DNA of 64,000 nt from Haemophilus parahaemolyticus. Lineage in GTDB: Bacteria; Pseudomonadota; Gammaproteobacteria; Enterobacterales; Pasteurellaceae. Where the stretch lies: positions 123,100 to 187,099 of the forward strand of contig NZ_MUXY01000001.1 of the NCBI RefSeq assembly GCF_002015035.1, written 5' to 3'. The position numbers and the translations under genes are program-made. The notes beneath the pieces were generated by a model that saw only the letters and a list, made by a program, of their open reading frames with translations, was not told the DNA's origin and did not search any database. This document shows, piece after piece, positions 28,920-40,041 of the stretch. The first letter of the stretch is position 1, and each line of letters starts with the position of its first letter.

Positions 28920-28954
28920 ATAAGCGATTAAATTTAGAGGAAAACTTACAAAAA

Positions 28955-29181
28955 ATGAGATTTACACTTCATTTTGCTCGGTATTCCTCTCTCCCTTTGT
29001 GGATTCCCAAAGATGTCTCGGTAGTGGATTATGATAATATGGTCGGCATGGCAAATTTATTTTTACCACCACTGACTACCGTGCTACTCCACCACTAGAA
29101 ATAAGTTTGATAGAAAATCACAAAAATACAGAAATTTATCCGATTGAATGCCTGTTGATTGTAAAGAGGCTAGTTGATTAA
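28955..29181 (+). pseudogene. Remnant of a LacI/GalR-family regulator (galR/galS-like)
   Basis: The plus strand from 28955 encodes 47 residues containing PKDVSVVDYDNMVGMANLFL then PPLTTV and a TAG at 29096. This matches the C-terminal effector domain of LacI/GalR proteins (typical pattern P-DVSVVGFDN...PPLTTV). A second frame continues to TAA 29179-29181 with IYPIECLLIVKRLVD, like the end of GalR/GalS. The N-terminal HTH and most of the sugar-binding domain are missing. It is divergent from galT, where H. influenzae is recalled to carry its galactose regulator gene. Confidence 0.7.
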
Positions 29182-29307
29182 TTCATGTTGTAAGGGAAGA
29201 TACACGGAATAAAATCGCTCTTTTATCAGCTTTTTATGCTATAATCTTGCTCAATTTTAGCCTTATGATTTAAGACATTCTTTTTTAAATATGATTAGGA
29301 AATTTCA

Positions 29308-31995
29308 ATGAGCGAATTAGCCAAAGATATTACCCCCGTCAGTATCGAAGACGAACTTAAAACGTCTTATCTCGACTATGCTATGTCCGTAATTGTTGGA
29401 CGTGCATTGCCAGATGTACGTGATGGATTAAAACCCGTTCACCGTCGTGTGTTATTCTCAATGGATAGAAATAGCAACACATTTAACCGCCCACACGTAA
29501 AATCAGCTCGTGTTGTGGGGGATGTAATCGGTAAATACCACCCACACGGTGACTCCGCAGTGTATGACACTATTGTGCGTATGGCACAGCCATTCTCACT
29601 TCGTTATATGTTAGTCGATGGGCAAGGTAACTTTGGTTCAATTGATGGCGACGCAGCCGCTGCTATGCGTTATACCGAAGTGCGTATGCAAAAAATCACT
29701 CAGGAATTGCTCACTGATTTAGATAAAGAAACTGTCGATTTCTCGCCAAACTATGATGGCAAAGAGATGATCCCCGACGTGCTTCCAACCAAAATTCCTG
29801 CGTTATTAGTGAATGGTTCATCAGGGATTGCGGTTGGTATGGCGACCAACATTCCACCACACAATTTAAATGAAGTATTAGATGGCTGCTTAGCCTATAT
29901 CGAAAATGAAGAAATTTCGATTGATGAGTTAATGCAATACATTCCAGGTCCTGATTTCCCAACAGGAGCATTAATCAATGGTCGTAAAGGAATTGTAGAT
30001 GCTTACCATACAGGTCGTGGTAAAGTTTACGTGCGAGCAAAAGCAACCATTGAAACGAGTGCAAAAGGAGCTGAAACAATCATCGTTTCAGAACTACCTT
30101 ACCAAGTCAATAAAGCTGACTTAGTAAAAAAAATTGAAGAACTTTCAGACGAAAAGAAAATTACTGGTATTTCAGAGGTTAAGGATTTATCACAACGCTC
30201 AGGCATTAAAATTGAGATTAAAGTGAAATCTGATGCAGTAGCTGAAGTAGTACTAAATCACCTTTATGCACTTACCCAAATGCAGGTGACTTTTGGTATC
30301 AATATGGTCGCACTAGACAACGGTCAGCCAAAAGTGTTGAACCTAAAGCAGATCATTGCTGCCTTTATCAAACACCGCCGTGAAGTAGTTACACGTCGTA
30401 CTATTTTTGAACTTCGTAAAGCACGCGAAAGAGCACATATCTTAGAAGGCTTGGCAATTGCATTAGCAAATATCGATCCCGTTATTGAGTTAATCCGCCA
30501 CTCTAAAACAGCAGATGAAGCACGTGAAGGCTTGCTTTCTCGTTCTTGGGCGTTAGGTAATGTTACAGCAATGTTGGATGCAGTAGGTGGGGATGCATCT
30601 CGCCCTGAAGATCTCCCTGAACATTTAGGCGTGCGTGATGGTGAATATTACTTATCAGAAGTACAAGCACGTGCGATTTTAGAGTTACGCTTACATCGTT
30701 TAACTGGTTTAGAGCACGAAAAAATCGTTGATGAATACAAAGAATTACTCACTGAAATTGCAGAATTATTACACATTCTAAACAACGCTGAACGCTTAAT
30801 GGAAGTGATCCGTGAAGAACTCGAAACGGTAAAATCCTCTTTCGGAGATGAGCGTCGTACTGAAATAACTGCTGCATCAGGTGATATTAATATTGAAGAC
30901 TTAATCGCCCAAGAAGATGTCGTAGTCACACTTTCTCACGCAGGTTATGTGAAATATCAACCACTTTCAGACTATGAAGCACAACGCCGTGGCGGTAAAG
31001 GTAAATCAGCCACGAAGATGAAAGAAGATGACTTCATCGAGAAATTATTGGTGGCAAATACCCACGACACTATCCTTTGCTTCTCAAGCCGTGGTCGTTT
31101 ATATCAATTGAAGGTGTATCAATTACCACAAGCTAGCCGTGGGGCACGTGGTACACCAATTGTGAATATTCTACCGCTTGTGAAAGAAGAAAATGAGCGT
31201 ATTACAGCGATTTTACCAATTCCAAATGGCGAATTCTCGGCAGATAAATTCGTCTTTATGGCAACCGCAAGTGGCGTAGTGAAGAAAGTCGCATTAGATG
31301 CATTTAGCAATGTGCGTGCGAACGGTCTCATTGCACTAACACTGCGTGATGGCGATGAACTTATCGGTGTTGATATTACCAACGGCGAAAGCGAAATTAT
31401 GTTGTTCTCTGCACAAGGTCGTGTGGTTCGTTTCGAAGAAAAAGCGGTACGTGCAATGGGGCGAGCTGCAACAGGTGTTCGCGGCATTAAACTGGCAACC
31501 AAAGAAATCAGTGATGACGTGGAAGAAGCGGAAATCGTTGATATCGAAAGCGAAGAGAACGATGAAAGCATCAACCTCAACACTGATAAAGTCGTTTCAC
31601 TCGTCATTCCACGCGCTGAAGGCGATATATTAACCGTCACACAAAACGGCTATGGTAAACGTACGGTGCTTGTGGAATACCCTGTGAAATCACGTGCAAC
31701 CAAAGGCGTAGTTTCAATTAAAGTGAACGAACGTAACGGCAAAGTAGTTGCAGCCGTTCAAGTAGAAGAAACTGACCAAATTATGTTGATTACCGATGCA
31801 GGCACATTAGTTCGCACTCGTGTTTCAGAAGTAAGCCTGGTTGGTCGTAATACGCAAGGTGTTCGCATTATTCGTACCGCAGAAGATGAGCAAGTCGTGA
31901 GTCTTGAACGTATTTGTGAGCCTGAAGAGGACGATGAAATTGAACACTCAGAGGGAACAGAAACAGAAAACCGTTCTGAGACGACTGAAGAGTAA
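29308..31995 (+). CDS. gyrA: DNA gyrase subunit A
   Basis: 895 residues. The breakage-reunion domain has active-site Tyr122 ([10 protein letters not shown]). The quinolone region reads [10 protein letters not shown] with Ser83 and Asp87, both the unmutated residues. The C-terminal beta-pinwheel begins with a GyrA box (QRRGGKGKS, near residue 560), and the end is an acidic tail. It introduces negative supercoils with GyrB. TTAGGAAA precedes the ATG; a terminator follows. Confidence 0.97.
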   Translation: MSELAKDITPVSIEDELKTSYLDYAMSVIVGRALPDVRDGLKPVHRRVLFSMDRNSNTFNRPHVKSARVVGDVIGKYHPHGDSAVYDTIVRMAQPFSLRYMLVDGQGNFGSIDGDAAAAMRYTEVRMQKITQELLTDLDKETVDFSPNYDGKEMIPDVLPTKIPALLVNGSSGIAVGMATNIPPHNLNEVLDGCLAYIENEEISIDELMQYIPGPDFPTGALINGRKGIVDAYHTGRGKVYVRAKATIETSAKGAETIIVSELPYQVNKADLVKKIEELSDEKKITGISEVKDLSQRSGIKIEIKVKSDAVAEVVLNHLYALTQMQVTFGINMVALDNGQPKVLNLKQIIAAFIKHRREVVTRRTIFELRKARERAHILEGLAIALANIDPVIELIRHSKTADEAREGLLSRSWALGNVTAMLDAVGGDASRPEDLPEHLGVRDGEYYLSEVQARAILELRLHRLTGLEHEKIVDEYKELLTEIAELLHILNNAERLMEVIREELETVKSSFGDERRTEITAASGDINIEDLIAQEDVVVTLSHAGYVKYQPLSDYEAQRRGGKGKSATKMKEDDFIEKLLVANTHDTILCFSSRGRLYQLKVYQLPQASRGARGTPIVNILPLVKEENERITAILPIPNGEFSADKFVFMATASGVVKKVALDAFSNVRANGLIALTLRDGDELIGVDITNGESEIMLFSAQGRVVRFEEKAVRAMGRAATGVRGIKLATKEISDDVEEAEIVDIESEENDESINLNTDKVVSLVIPRAEGDILTVTQNGYGKRTVLVEYPVKSRATKGVVSIKVNERNGKVVAAVQVEETDQIMLITDAGTLVRTRVSEVSLVGRNTQGVRIIRTAEDEQVVSLERICEPEEDDEIEHSEGTETENRSETTEE

Positions 31996-32011
31996 TTTTT
32001 TAAATAAGTTA

Positions 32012-32042
32012 CAAACCCTGTTTAGTACAGGGTTTATTTTTA
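32012..32042 (+). terminator. Intrinsic terminator after gyrA
   Basis: AAACCCTG-TTTAG-TACAGGGTTT followed by ATTTTTA, 10 bp before the priA start. Confidence 0.85.
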
Positions 32043-32051
32043 TATATAGCT

Positions 32052-34265
32052 ATGAAACTAATCCGCGTTGCTTTACCCGTACCGTTAAATCGCTATTTCG
32101 ACTACCTTTTGCCTGATTTTTTCTCTGTGACAAAAGGAGCGAGAGTCAGCGTGCCTTTTGGTTCACAAACCAAAGTCGGCATTGTGATTGATTTTCCTGA
32201 AACAAGTGACATTCCTGTCGAAAAACTTAAACCCATCAAAGCAGTGTTAGATTTAGAACCAATTTTTGATGAAGAGATATTTAAACTACTCAACTGGGCT
32301 TCGAGCTATTACCACGCTCCAATTGGAGAAGTATTGACTAGTGCGTTACCTGTAAAACTTCGTCAAGGTGATTCAACCGAGCGTACTCAGCCAGACTATT
32401 TTATTGTCTCTGAACTCGGATATTCCGCTCTTGAATTAGGTGAGCTTAAGCGGGCGAAAAAGCAGCAAGATTTGCTAAATGAATTGGCACAATTGGCAAA
32501 TTTGTTTGAAAAACCGACCGCTTGTAGCCCCTCCGCGTGGAAAGGATTGATTGAAAAAGGCTTCATCGAAAAAGTCGATATGCTATTTATTCCCCAATCT
32601 TGGCAAGAAAAATTGGGAAATCGACCTCTTGTGAATAGCTCAAATCGCTTGGTATTGAATAAGCAACAGACTTTAGTCGTCAGCCGTTTGAGTATTCGCA
32701 ACGGGTTTGAAACTTTTTTGCTCAATGGTGTGACAGGTTCTGGAAAAACTGAAATCTATTTGCAGACAATTGAAAGTGCACTTAATCGTGGCGAGCAGGT
32801 ACTTGTGCTGGTGCCTGAAATTGGTTTAACACCGCAAACTATTCAGCGTTTTAAAGCTCGTTTTAATGTAGAAATGGATGTGCTGCATTCCAATATGAAT
32901 GAGACTGAACGCCTGAATGCGTGGCTTCGTGCAAGAAATGGTGAGAGTGCAATTGTGATTGGCACGCGCTCAGCACTTTTCACTCAATTCCAAAATCTGG
33001 GCTTAATTATTATTGATGAAGAACACGATAGCTCGTTCAAACAGCAAGAAGGCTGGCGTTATCACGCTCGTGATTTAGCGGTCATTCGAGCAAAAAATCT
33101 TGCGATTCCAATTATTTTAGGTTCAGCCACACCAAGTTTAGAAAGCGTGCAAAATGTACAGAAAGGTAAGTTTACTGAGCTTACTTTAACCGCTAGAGCG
33201 GGTAATGCAGAGCCGGTCAAGCAACAGATCATTGACTTAAAAACACAACGAGTGACAGCAGGGCTTTCAGAGCAGCTATTTGCTAAAATGAAATCTCATT
33301 TAGACAAAGGCAACCAAGTGATGCTATTTTTGAACCGCCGCGGTTTCGCCCCTGTGTTGCTCTGCCACGAATGTGGTTGGATATGCCAGTGTGAAGCATG
33401 CGATAAACCCTACACGTACCACCAAAAACAACGTGTGTTGCGTTGTCATCACTGCTCTTCGCAACGGATTATTCCTCGCCAATGTGGTCATTGCGGTTCA
33501 ACCAATTTAGTAACAACTGGCTTAGGCACGGAACAGCTTGAACAAGTACTTAGCGAACAATTCCCCGATTATAAAATTAGCCGTATCGATCGCGATTCAA
33601 CCGCTCGCAAAGGAGCATTAGAAACGCATCTCAACGATATTCGTGAGGGCAAAAGCCAGATTTTGATTGGCACACAGATGCTTGCAAAAGGGCATCACTT
33701 TCCGAATGTGACTTTGGTGGCGATTATCAACGTGGATTCAGCACTGTTTTCAACTGATTTTAGAGCCGAAGAGCGTTTAGCCCAACTTTATTTACAAGTT
33801 TCAGGGAGGGCAGGGCGAGCTGAAAAACAGGGGGAAGTCGTTTTACAAACACATTATCCAGACCATCCTTTGCTAAAAAATTTAGTGGAAAAGGGTTACG
33901 AAGCTTTTGCAGGAGAAGCACTAAAAATGCGTCAATTGATGATGCTTCCGCCATTCTCCTCGCAAGTGCTGTTTAAAGCGACGAGCAAAAACAGCGAACA
34001 AGCGGTACAATTTTTGCAAGAGATGGCAAATTTCTTTGCCCAAAAAGCAAATGATTTAGCCTTGCAAGACTTGCAAATTCGCCCACCTTTTGCTGCACCG
34101 CTTGCGAAAAAAGCTGGCTATTACCGTTGGTTACTGCTTATTCAACACCCATCCCGAATGGCTTTGCAAAAATTGCTGAATATGTTTGATGCTGAAAAGG
34201 AACAAATAACAGTACCAAGCTCAATTAAGCTAGCGATGGATATTGATCCGCAAGACATTAGTTAG
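32052..34265 (+). CDS. priA: Primosomal replication protein N' (PriA helicase)
   Basis: 737 residues. N-terminal DNA-binding domain (VALPVPLNRYFDYLLP), Walker A GVTGSGKTEIY, Walker B IIDEEHDSSFKQQEGWRYH, and a double zinc-binding insert (CHECGWICQCEAC, CHHCSS, CGHCGS). The helicase C domain has GTQMLAKGHHFPNV and SGRAGRAEKQGEV. It restarts replication at forks and recombination intermediates. No obvious Shine-Dalgarno is near ATG 32052, which lies just after the gyrA terminator. Confidence 0.96.
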   Translation: MKLIRVALPVPLNRYFDYLLPDFFSVTKGARVSVPFGSQTKVGIVIDFPETSDIPVEKLKPIKAVLDLEPIFDEEIFKLLNWASSYYHAPIGEVLTSALPVKLRQGDSTERTQPDYFIVSELGYSALELGELKRAKKQQDLLNELAQLANLFEKPTACSPSAWKGLIEKGFIEKVDMLFIPQSWQEKLGNRPLVNSSNRLVLNKQQTLVVSRLSIRNGFETFLLNGVTGSGKTEIYLQTIESALNRGEQVLVLVPEIGLTPQTIQRFKARFNVEMDVLHSNMNETERLNAWLRARNGESAIVIGTRSALFTQFQNLGLIIIDEEHDSSFKQQEGWRYHARDLAVIRAKNLAIPIILGSATPSLESVQNVQKGKFTELTLTARAGNAEPVKQQIIDLKTQRVTAGLSEQLFAKMKSHLDKGNQVMLFLNRRGFAPVLLCHECGWICQCEACDKPYTYHQKQRVLRCHHCSSQRIIPRQCGHCGSTNLVTTGLGTEQLEQVLSEQFPDYKISRIDRDSTARKGALETHLNDIREGKSQILIGTQMLAKGHHFPNVTLVAIINVDSALFSTDFRAEERLAQLYLQVSGRAGRAEKQGEVVLQTHYPDHPLLKNLVEKGYEAFAGEALKMRQLMMLPPFSSQVLFKATSKNSEQAVQFLQEMANFFAQKANDLALQDLQIRPPFAAPLAKKAGYYRWLLLIQHPSRMALQKLLNMFDAEKEQITVPSSIKLAMDIDPQDIS

Positions 34266-34270
34266 CAACA

Positions 34271-34296
34271 AAATGGCGAGTTAACCTCGCCATTCC
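34271..34296. terminator. Terminator between convergent priA and PTS gene
   Basis: AATGGCGAG-GTTAA-like loop-CTCGCCATT stem, 6 bp from the priA stop. Confidence 0.7.
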
Positions 34297-34329
34297 ATTC
34301 ATTATCTAAAATTCGAATTTGCTGACACG

Positions 34330-35823
34330 TCAATCCTCACACCCCAAAATTTGGTTCACTTCGCTTTTATAAAGCACGGCTTTTGCACCGTAAACCGCTT
34401 GGATGCCTCCACCAACTTCTAGCACATCAATAGCCCCCAATGCTTTTAAGCGAGCTTTATTGACTAATTTCACATCTTTTACTGCAACACGTAAGCGTGT
34501 AATACATGCATCCACATTTTCGATATTCTCTGCATTGCCTAAGGCTTTAATGATTTCGTGAGCGTTCTCTGTTAAAGATGAAGTTTGTTGCTCTATTACT
34601 TCTTCTTGCTCTTCACCGCGACCTGGCGTCATTACATTGAATTTGGTAATTAAGAAGCGGAAACTGAAGTAGTAAAGTGCAGCCCAGAATACGCCTACAA
34701 TCACCACTTCAATCCAGTTAGTGTTCGCATTGCCTTGCAAGATACCGAATAGCAAGAAGTCGATAAAACCACCTGAGAAGGTGTTACCGATAGAGATATT
34801 GAGAATATCTGCGATATAGAAAGAAACTCCATCTAAGAAGGCGTGGAATACATAAAGCCATGGTGCGACGAAGAGGAACATAAACTCAATCGGTTCGGTG
34901 ATCCCTGTAATGAATGAGGTTAGAGCTGCACCTAAGAATAAACCACCAATTGCTTTACGACGTGCTTTTGGCACGCAGTGATACATTGCTAAACAAGATG
35001 CTGGTAAACCAAACATCATCGTATCAAAACGACCAGCGAAGAAACGGGTTCCCTCTGTGAATAAACCTTGATGGTTAGGATCGGCTAGTTGAGCAAAGAA
35101 GATTTTTTGAGCACCAACAAACATTTCGCCATTGACCATTTCTGTACCACCTAATTCGGTGTACCAGAATAATGGGTAGATCATATGGTGTAAGCCAACC
35201 GCTCCACATAAACGCATTAAGAAACCGTAGAAGAAAGTGCCGACGGCACCCATTGAGGCAATATGTTCACCTGCTGAAACTAACCAATTTTGGAATGTCG
35301 GCCAAATGAGGAAGAAGATCGCCCCTACAAAAATAGCTGAAAATGCAGTCACAATGGGTACAAAACGTGAACCACCAAAGAAGCCCAAAATTTGCGGTAA
35401 TTGAATATTGTGATATTTATTGTGAAGTTTAACAGTAATCAATCCCATCACGAGTGCGCCGATTACACCCGTGTCAATACTTTTCGTTTCAGGTGAGAAG
35501 AGCGGAATAAGAGCGGCAATTGTGCCTGTCATAATCAAATAACCAACCACCGTTGCTAAGGCTGCCACGCCTTTATCACGTTTTGCCAAGCCAATCCCTA
35601 GCCCAATGCAAAGTAATAAGGCAAGGTTACCAAACACCACCGAACCCGCTGCCGACATAATTTGGAAAATGCCTTGCAACAATGAATTATCCAAAATGGG
35701 ATACGCCTGCACCGTCGCTTTGTTCGATAAAGCCCCACCAATACCGAGTAATAAACCTGCGGCAGGAAGAATGGCAATCGGCAACATAAATGCCTTGCCG
35801 ACTTGTTGAAGTTGTTTAAACAT
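34330..35823 (-). CDS. ptsG: Glucose-family PTS permease, EIICB
   Basis: 497 residues. The EIIC domain is N-terminal (MFKQLQQVGKAFMLPIAILP, GLHHMIYPLFW, TGITEPIEFMF), followed by an acidic linker (about residues 395-420). The EIIB domain carries the phosphocysteine motif DACITRLRV near residue 440. No EIIA domain, so it would use the separate Crr protein. Glucose is most likely; maltose/glucose MalX-type transporters are close relatives. AGGAGG precedes the ATG, and a CRP site lies 83 bp upstream. Confidence 0.85.
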   Translation of the reverse strand: MFKQLQQVGKAFMLPIAILPAAGLLLGIGGALSNKATVQAYPILDNSLLQGIFQIMSAAGSVVFGNLALLLCIGLGIGLAKRDKGVAALATVVGYLIMTGTIAALIPLFSPETKSIDTGVIGALVMGLITVKLHNKYHNIQLPQILGFFGGSRFVPIVTAFSAIFVGAIFFLIWPTFQNWLVSAGEHIASMGAVGTFFYGFLMRLCGAVGLHHMIYPLFWYTELGGTEMVNGEMFVGAQKIFFAQLADPNHQGLFTEGTRFFAGRFDTMMFGLPASCLAMYHCVPKARRKAIGGLFLGAALTSFITGITEPIEFMFLFVAPWLYVFHAFLDGVSFYIADILNISIGNTFSGGFIDFLLFGILQGNANTNWIEVVIVGVFWAALYYFSFRFLITKFNVMTPGRGEEQEEVIEQQTSSLTENAHEIIKALGNAENIENVDACITRLRVAVKDVKLVNKARLKALGAIDVLEVGGGIQAVYGAKAVLYKSEVNQILGCED

Positions 35824-35905
35824 ATTTGCCTCCTAGCATGTATGTTTATTTCCTTAATAAATTTAGTACTTTAAGGGAATATTACTCCAACTCGTCGTGA
35901 AAAAA

Positions 35906-35921
35906 TGTGATGAAGATCACA
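35906..35921. promoter_or_regulatory. CRP-type palindrome upstream of the PTS gene
   Basis: TGTGA-TGAAGA-TCACA, perfect half-sites, 83 bp before the ATG. Consistent with CRP activation of glucose-type PTS permeases. Confidence 0.75.
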
Positions 35922-35931
35922 TTTTATAAAA

Positions 35932-35974
35932 AACAAGCGGTGAATTTCTTGCAAAACTTTGCAGAAAATTCACC
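35932..35974 (-). terminator. Uptake-sequence-containing terminator after greB
   Basis: In the transcript direction GGTGAATTTTCTGC pairs with GCAAGAAATTCACC, then GCTTGTTTTTT. The 3' part includes the reverse complement of ACAAGCGGT, so an uptake sequence doubles as terminator. Confidence 0.75.
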
Positions 35975-35984
35975 TCTTACTACA

Positions 35985-36473
35985 TCAATATAATCCCGCT
36001 TTTTCGTACCAAATACGGTTAATAAACCACATCACTTTACCCGTTGGCGTTTGGACGGTAATTTCATCATCTTCCTGTTTACCAATTAAAGCTCGGGCAA
36101 CGGGTGAATCAATCGAAATCCAGTTTTTCGCAGGGTCAAATTCATCGCATCCCACGATGCGATATTCTGCAATCTCACCCGCTTCGTTTTCTAATTCCAC
36201 CCAAGCACCAAAAAAGACTTTGCCCTCTTGTTGCGGATGGTAATCGACGATTTGTAGCACTTCTAACCGCTTGGAAAGAAAACGCACGCGGCGGTCGATT
36301 TCACGCAAACGACGTTTGCCGTAGATGTATTCTGCATTTTCGCTGCGGTCGCCAAGGGCAGCTGCATCAGAAACGGCTTGGGTCACTTTCGGGCGTTCTT
36401 CTTTCCATAAGAATTTCAGCTCTTGGTCTAACATCTGCCAGCCTGAGCGGGTAATATAATTTGATTTTGCCAT
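35985..36473 (-). CDS. greB: Transcription elongation factor GreB
   Basis: 162 residues. An N-terminal coiled coil with the acidic tip (LGDRSENAEYIYGKRRLREIDRR, residues about 40-62) that enters the RNA polymerase secondary channel, then an FKBP-like C-terminal domain. The YGKRR variant next to the tip is typical of GreB rather than GreA. It stimulates cleavage of backtracked RNA. It begins 8 bp after pepB, so the two probably share a transcript. Confidence 0.94.
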   Translation of the reverse strand: MAKSNYITRSGWQMLDQELKFLWKEERPKVTQAVSDAAALGDRSENAEYIYGKRRLREIDRRVRFLSKRLEVLQIVDYHPQQEGKVFFGAWVELENEAGEIAEYRIVGCDEFDPAKNWISIDSPVARALIGKQEDDEITVQTPTGKVMWFINRIWYEKAGLY

Positions 36474-36481
36474 TCTTTTTC

Positions 36482-37783
36482 CTAAGCACTAAGCAATAAA
36501 TTTGCTACTGTTCTTACACCAAGCCCTGTTGCACCCGCTGCCCATAAATCACTTGCGGTCTTACGGAAGGTAGCGGAAGCATCAATATGTAACCAATTTT
36601 GTTGATAATTTTCCACAAAATAAGAGAGAAATGCACAAGCTGTGCTTGCACCCGCTCCAACAGGCACAGAACCAATGTTAGCAATATCCGCAAAGTTTGA
36701 GCTAATTTGTGTTCGATGGAACGGCTCAAATGGCAAACGCCAGAAAGGTTCATTTTGATTTTTTGCGGCAGTGAATAATGCTGAAATCCAGTTTTCATCC
36801 ATTGAAAGCACACTGTGATAATCATTCCCCACCGCCACTTTTGCAGCACCTGTGAGTGTTGCTGCATCTAAAATCAACTGTGCATTTTGCTTGCTTGCCT
36901 CAATTAAACCATCAGCTAACACCAAACGACCTTCCGCATCGGTGTTTAAAACTTCAGCTGTAACACCATTACGATAGGTAATAATATCGCCCAATTTAAA
37001 GGCGTTATGGCTAACCATATTTTCCGCACAGCAGAGATAGAGCTTCACGCGTTTTTGCAAGCCTTGTGCAATCGCTAAACCTAATGCACCTGTAAGCATT
37101 GCCGCACCGCCCATATCGGTACGCATTGTAGACATTGAGTCACTTGGTTTTAAGCTATAACCGCCTGTGTCAAAGGTGATGCCTTTGCCGACTAAACAGG
37201 CTAATACAGGCTCATCTGCCTTGCCTGTTGGGTTGAAGTCTAACGCCAAGAAAGCGGGTGGATTTTCAGAACCTTTGCCTACTGTCCAAATGCCTGAATA
37301 ACCTTGTTTTTTTAAATCTTCGCCTAAAATAATTTCCGCAGAAATTGCAGAATTCAAGCCTTTTTTAACCGCTTGTTGAGTAACAAACTCGACCGCTTGT
37401 TCAGCTAATTGTACAGGTGTTAATTGGTCAGACGGCTTATTGATGATCGAGCGTGTAAATGTGGTGCACTCAAGGCGTGCATCAAATTCAGCTTGTGCTT
37501 CGCCCAAATTGGGATATTGTACTGTGCCGGCATTTTTCACGCTGACGTATCCTTGATGAAATGCCCAGCATTGTTCTAAATCCCAGCCCTTGCCTGCAAG
37601 CGTTACCGATAAAATGCCTTGATTTTTAATTTTACGAGCGGCTTGCTGAATAGTGATAAATGCTTCGCTCGCAGATTTCTCGTTAAGATGAATCGTCATT
37701 CCATTTTCATTGGCAGAAAGAATGGCTTTTTTGCCCCACTTTTCAGATGCGGGCATATTTAACAGGGTGATTTGCATTGACAT
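36482..37783 (-). CDS. pepB: Peptidase B (leucyl aminopeptidase family M17)
   Basis: 433 residues, close to PepB (427) and shorter than PepA. The dimetal active site is intact: [19 protein letters not shown] and the family signature [15 protein letters not shown] cytoplasmic aminopeptidase acting in peptide turnover. The start at ATG 37783 has AAGGA at good spacing. Upstream of greB in the same unit. Confidence 0.93.
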   Translation of the reverse strand: MSMQITLLNMPASEKWGKKAILSANENGMTIHLNEKSASEAFITIQQAARKIKNQGILSVTLAGKGWDLEQCWAFHQGYVSVKNAGTVQYPNLGEAQAEFDARLECTTFTRSIINKPSDQLTPVQLAEQAVEFVTQQAVKKGLNSAISAEIILGEDLKKQGYSGIWTVGKGSENPPAFLALDFNPTGKADEPVLACLVGKGITFDTGGYSLKPSDSMSTMRTDMGGAAMLTGALGLAIAQGLQKRVKLYLCCAENMVSHNAFKLGDIITYRNGVTAEVLNTDAEGRLVLADGLIEASKQNAQLILDAATLTGAAKVAVGNDYHSVLSMDENWISALFTAAKNQNEPFWRLPFEPFHRTQISSNFADIANIGSVPVGAGASTACAFLSYFVENYQQNWLHIDASATFRKTASDLWAAGATGLGVRTVANLLLSA

Positions 37784-37939
37784 AATTATTCCTTATTCTG
37801 TAAATTGAATGAAGCGGTCGAATTTTAACAAGAATTTGTTAAATGTTCCTATTCATTTTTCCTTCATTTTCGGGTAATCTCAAGCCATTCTTTCTAAAAT
37901 ATCTCAAACACAATCCTACTCTATACAGGAAAAAAGCAT

Positions 37940-39106
37940 ATGAATTTGCACGAATATCAAGCAAAACAACTCTTTAGCCAATACGGGTTACCTATCAATC
38001 GTGGCATTGCCTGCCATTCTATTGAAGAAACAGAGCAAGCTCTCAGCCAGCTAAACGGTAATATTTTTGCCGTGAAATGCCAAATCCACGCAGGAGGACG
38101 AGGTAAAGCAGGTGGGGTGAAGTTAGTAAAAAATGCCGAGCAAGCTCGCCAGTTTGCGGAACAATGGTTAGGCAAAAGAATGGTGACCTTCCAAACCGAT
38201 AGCAAAGGCTTACCCGTAAATACCATTTATGTGGAAGAAACTTGCGAGATTGAGCGTGAACTTTATCTTGGGGCGGTGATTGGCCGTAGCTCGCAAAAAG
38301 TGGTGTTTATGGCATCCAGTGCGGGCGGAATGGAGATTGAAGAGATCGCTAGAAATACGCCTGAGCTTATCCATAAAATTAGCCTCGATCCTCTCACTAA
38401 CGCTCAACCCTTCCAAGCACGTGAACTTGCGTTTAAGCTTGGTTTGAAAGGGACAGAAATCAAACAATTTACCGCGATTTTCCTGAATCTTGCTAAATTA
38501 TTCCTTGAAAAAGATCTTGCTTTGCTTGAAGTGAATCCGTTGGTGGTGACCAAACAGCAAAACCTCATCTGTTTAGATGCTAAAGCGGTTATTGACAACA
38601 ATGCTCTTTATCGTCACCCTGAACTGAAAGCACTTGAAGATGAGAGCCAAGAAGATCCTCGTGAAGCCTATGCTTCTCAATGGGAATTGAATTACGTCGC
38701 TCTGAAAGGCAATATCGGCTGTATGGTAAATGGTGCAGGGCTTGCGATGGGAACCATGGATATGATCAAATTACAAGGTGGCGAACCTGCGAATTTCCTT
38801 GATGTGGGCGGTGGTGCAACTAAAGAACGTGTTGCTGAAGCATTTAAATTGATTTTATCCGACAGCCAAGTAAAAGCAGTGCTTGTTAATATTTTTGGCG
38901 GCATTGTACGTTGTGATCTAATTGCCGAGGGGATTATTTCTGCGGTAAATGAAGTGGGCGTAAACGTGCCTGTAGTGGTGCGTTTAGAAGGTACGAATGC
39001 GGAGCAAGGCAGAGCCATTTTAGCAAAAAGCAGGCTGAATCTAACGGTTGCTGAAACCTTAACACAAGCGGCGATTTCTGCCGTGAATTTTGCAAATCAA
39101 GCGTAA
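37940..39106 (+). CDS. sucC: Succinyl-CoA synthetase beta subunit (ADP-forming)
   Basis: 388 residues, the normal length. N-terminal ATP-grasp domain ([32 protein letters not shown]) and the C-terminal CoA-ligase domain ([26 protein letters not shown]). With SucD it interconverts succinyl-CoA and succinate with ATP. sucD follows 26 bp later. The 2-oxoglutarate dehydrogenase genes sucAB are not adjacent, so its direction in this organism cannot be judged. Confidence 0.96.
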   Translation: MNLHEYQAKQLFSQYGLPINRGIACHSIEETEQALSQLNGNIFAVKCQIHAGGRGKAGGVKLVKNAEQARQFAEQWLGKRMVTFQTDSKGLPVNTIYVEETCEIERELYLGAVIGRSSQKVVFMASSAGGMEIEEIARNTPELIHKISLDPLTNAQPFQARELAFKLGLKGTEIKQFTAIFLNLAKLFLEKDLALLEVNPLVVTKQQNLICLDAKAVIDNNALYRHPELKALEDESQEDPREAYASQWELNYVALKGNIGCMVNGAGLAMGTMDMIKLQGGEPANFLDVGGGATKERVAEAFKLILSDSQVKAVLVNIFGGIVRCDLIAEGIISAVNEVGVNVPVVVRLEGTNAEQGRAILAKSRLNLTVAETLTQAAISAVNFANQA

Positions 39107-39132
39107 AGACTAAAAAAGAGAAAGGATAGAAA

Positions 39133-40002
39133 ATGGCGATTTTAATTGATAAAAATACCAGAGTGATTTGCCAAGGTTTCACGGGCAGTCAAGGCACATT
39201 TCACAGCGAGCAGGCTTTAGCCTACGGCACGCAATTAGTTGGAGGCGTTTCACCAAATAAAGGTGGCACAACACATTTAGGTTTGCCTGTGTTTAATACG
39301 GTGCGAGAAGCAGTTGAAAAAACAGGGGCAACTGCAACCATTATTTACGTACCTGCCAGCGGTTGTAAAGATGCGATTTTAGAGGCTATTGATGCAGGTA
39401 TTCAGCTGATTGTGTGTATTACCGAAGGTATTCCAACGCTGGATATGCTTGTCATTAAACAAAAATTAAACGAGACAGACGTGCGAATGATTGGCCCAAA
39501 TTGCCCTGGAATTATTACGCCTGATGAATGCAAAATGGGGATTATGCCTGCCAGTATTCATAAAAAAGGCAAAATTGGTATTGTATCGCGTTCGGGCACG
39601 CTGACCTATGAAGCGGTTAAACAGACGACAGACGAAGGCTTTGGGCAATCCACTTGCGTAGGCATTGGTGGCGACCCGATTCCAGGTTCCAGTTTTATTG
39701 ATATTTTACGTCTGTTCCAAGATGATCCAGAAACCGAAGCTATAGTGATGATTGGCGAAATTGGCGGTTCTGCGGAAGAAGAAGCGGCTCAATTTATAAA
39801 AGCACACGTGACCAAACCCGTGGTAAGCTATATTGCAGGTGCAACCGCACCAAAAGGCAAACGAATGGGGCACGCGGGTGCAATCATCAGCGGTGGTAAA
39901 GGCACAGCAGAAGAGAAGTTCCAAGCCTTAGAAGCAGCAGGTGTTACTTGTGTAAGAAGTTTAGCGGAAATAGGTAAGGCGTTGAGAGCTCGCTTAGGCT
40001 AA
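39133..40002 (+). CDS. sucD: Succinyl-CoA synthetase alpha subunit
   Basis: 289 residues. CoA-binding Rossmann domain ([18 protein letters not shown]), then the ligase domain with the phosphorylated histidine in [18 protein letters not shown]. Forms the alpha2beta2 enzyme with SucC. AAAGGA precedes the ATG. Confidence 0.96.
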   Translation: MAILIDKNTRVICQGFTGSQGTFHSEQALAYGTQLVGGVSPNKGGTTHLGLPVFNTVREAVEKTGATATIIYVPASGCKDAILEAIDAGIQLIVCITEGIPTLDMLVIKQKLNETDVRMIGPNCPGIITPDECKMGIMPASIHKKGKIGIVSRSGTLTYEAVKQTTDEGFGQSTCVGIGGDPIPGSSFIDILRLFQDDPETEAIVMIGEIGGSAEEEAAQFIKAHVTKPVVSYIAGATAPKGKRMGHAGAIISGGKGTAEEKFQALEAAGVTCVRSLAEIGKALRARLG

Positions 40003-40011
40003 AGAGAATCA

Positions 40012-40037
40012 GAGAGGGAGTCTAAACTCCCTCTTAT
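40012..40037. terminator. Terminator between convergent sucD and ycgN
   Basis: GAGAGGGAGT-CTAA-ACTCCCTCTTATA, usable from either side. Confidence 0.7.
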
Positions 40038-40041
40038 AAGA

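Noticed and set aside
31119..31640. 173-codon ORF antisense to gyrA
   Set aside because: Serine/threonine-rich mirror of the gyrA frame with no ribosome-binding site.
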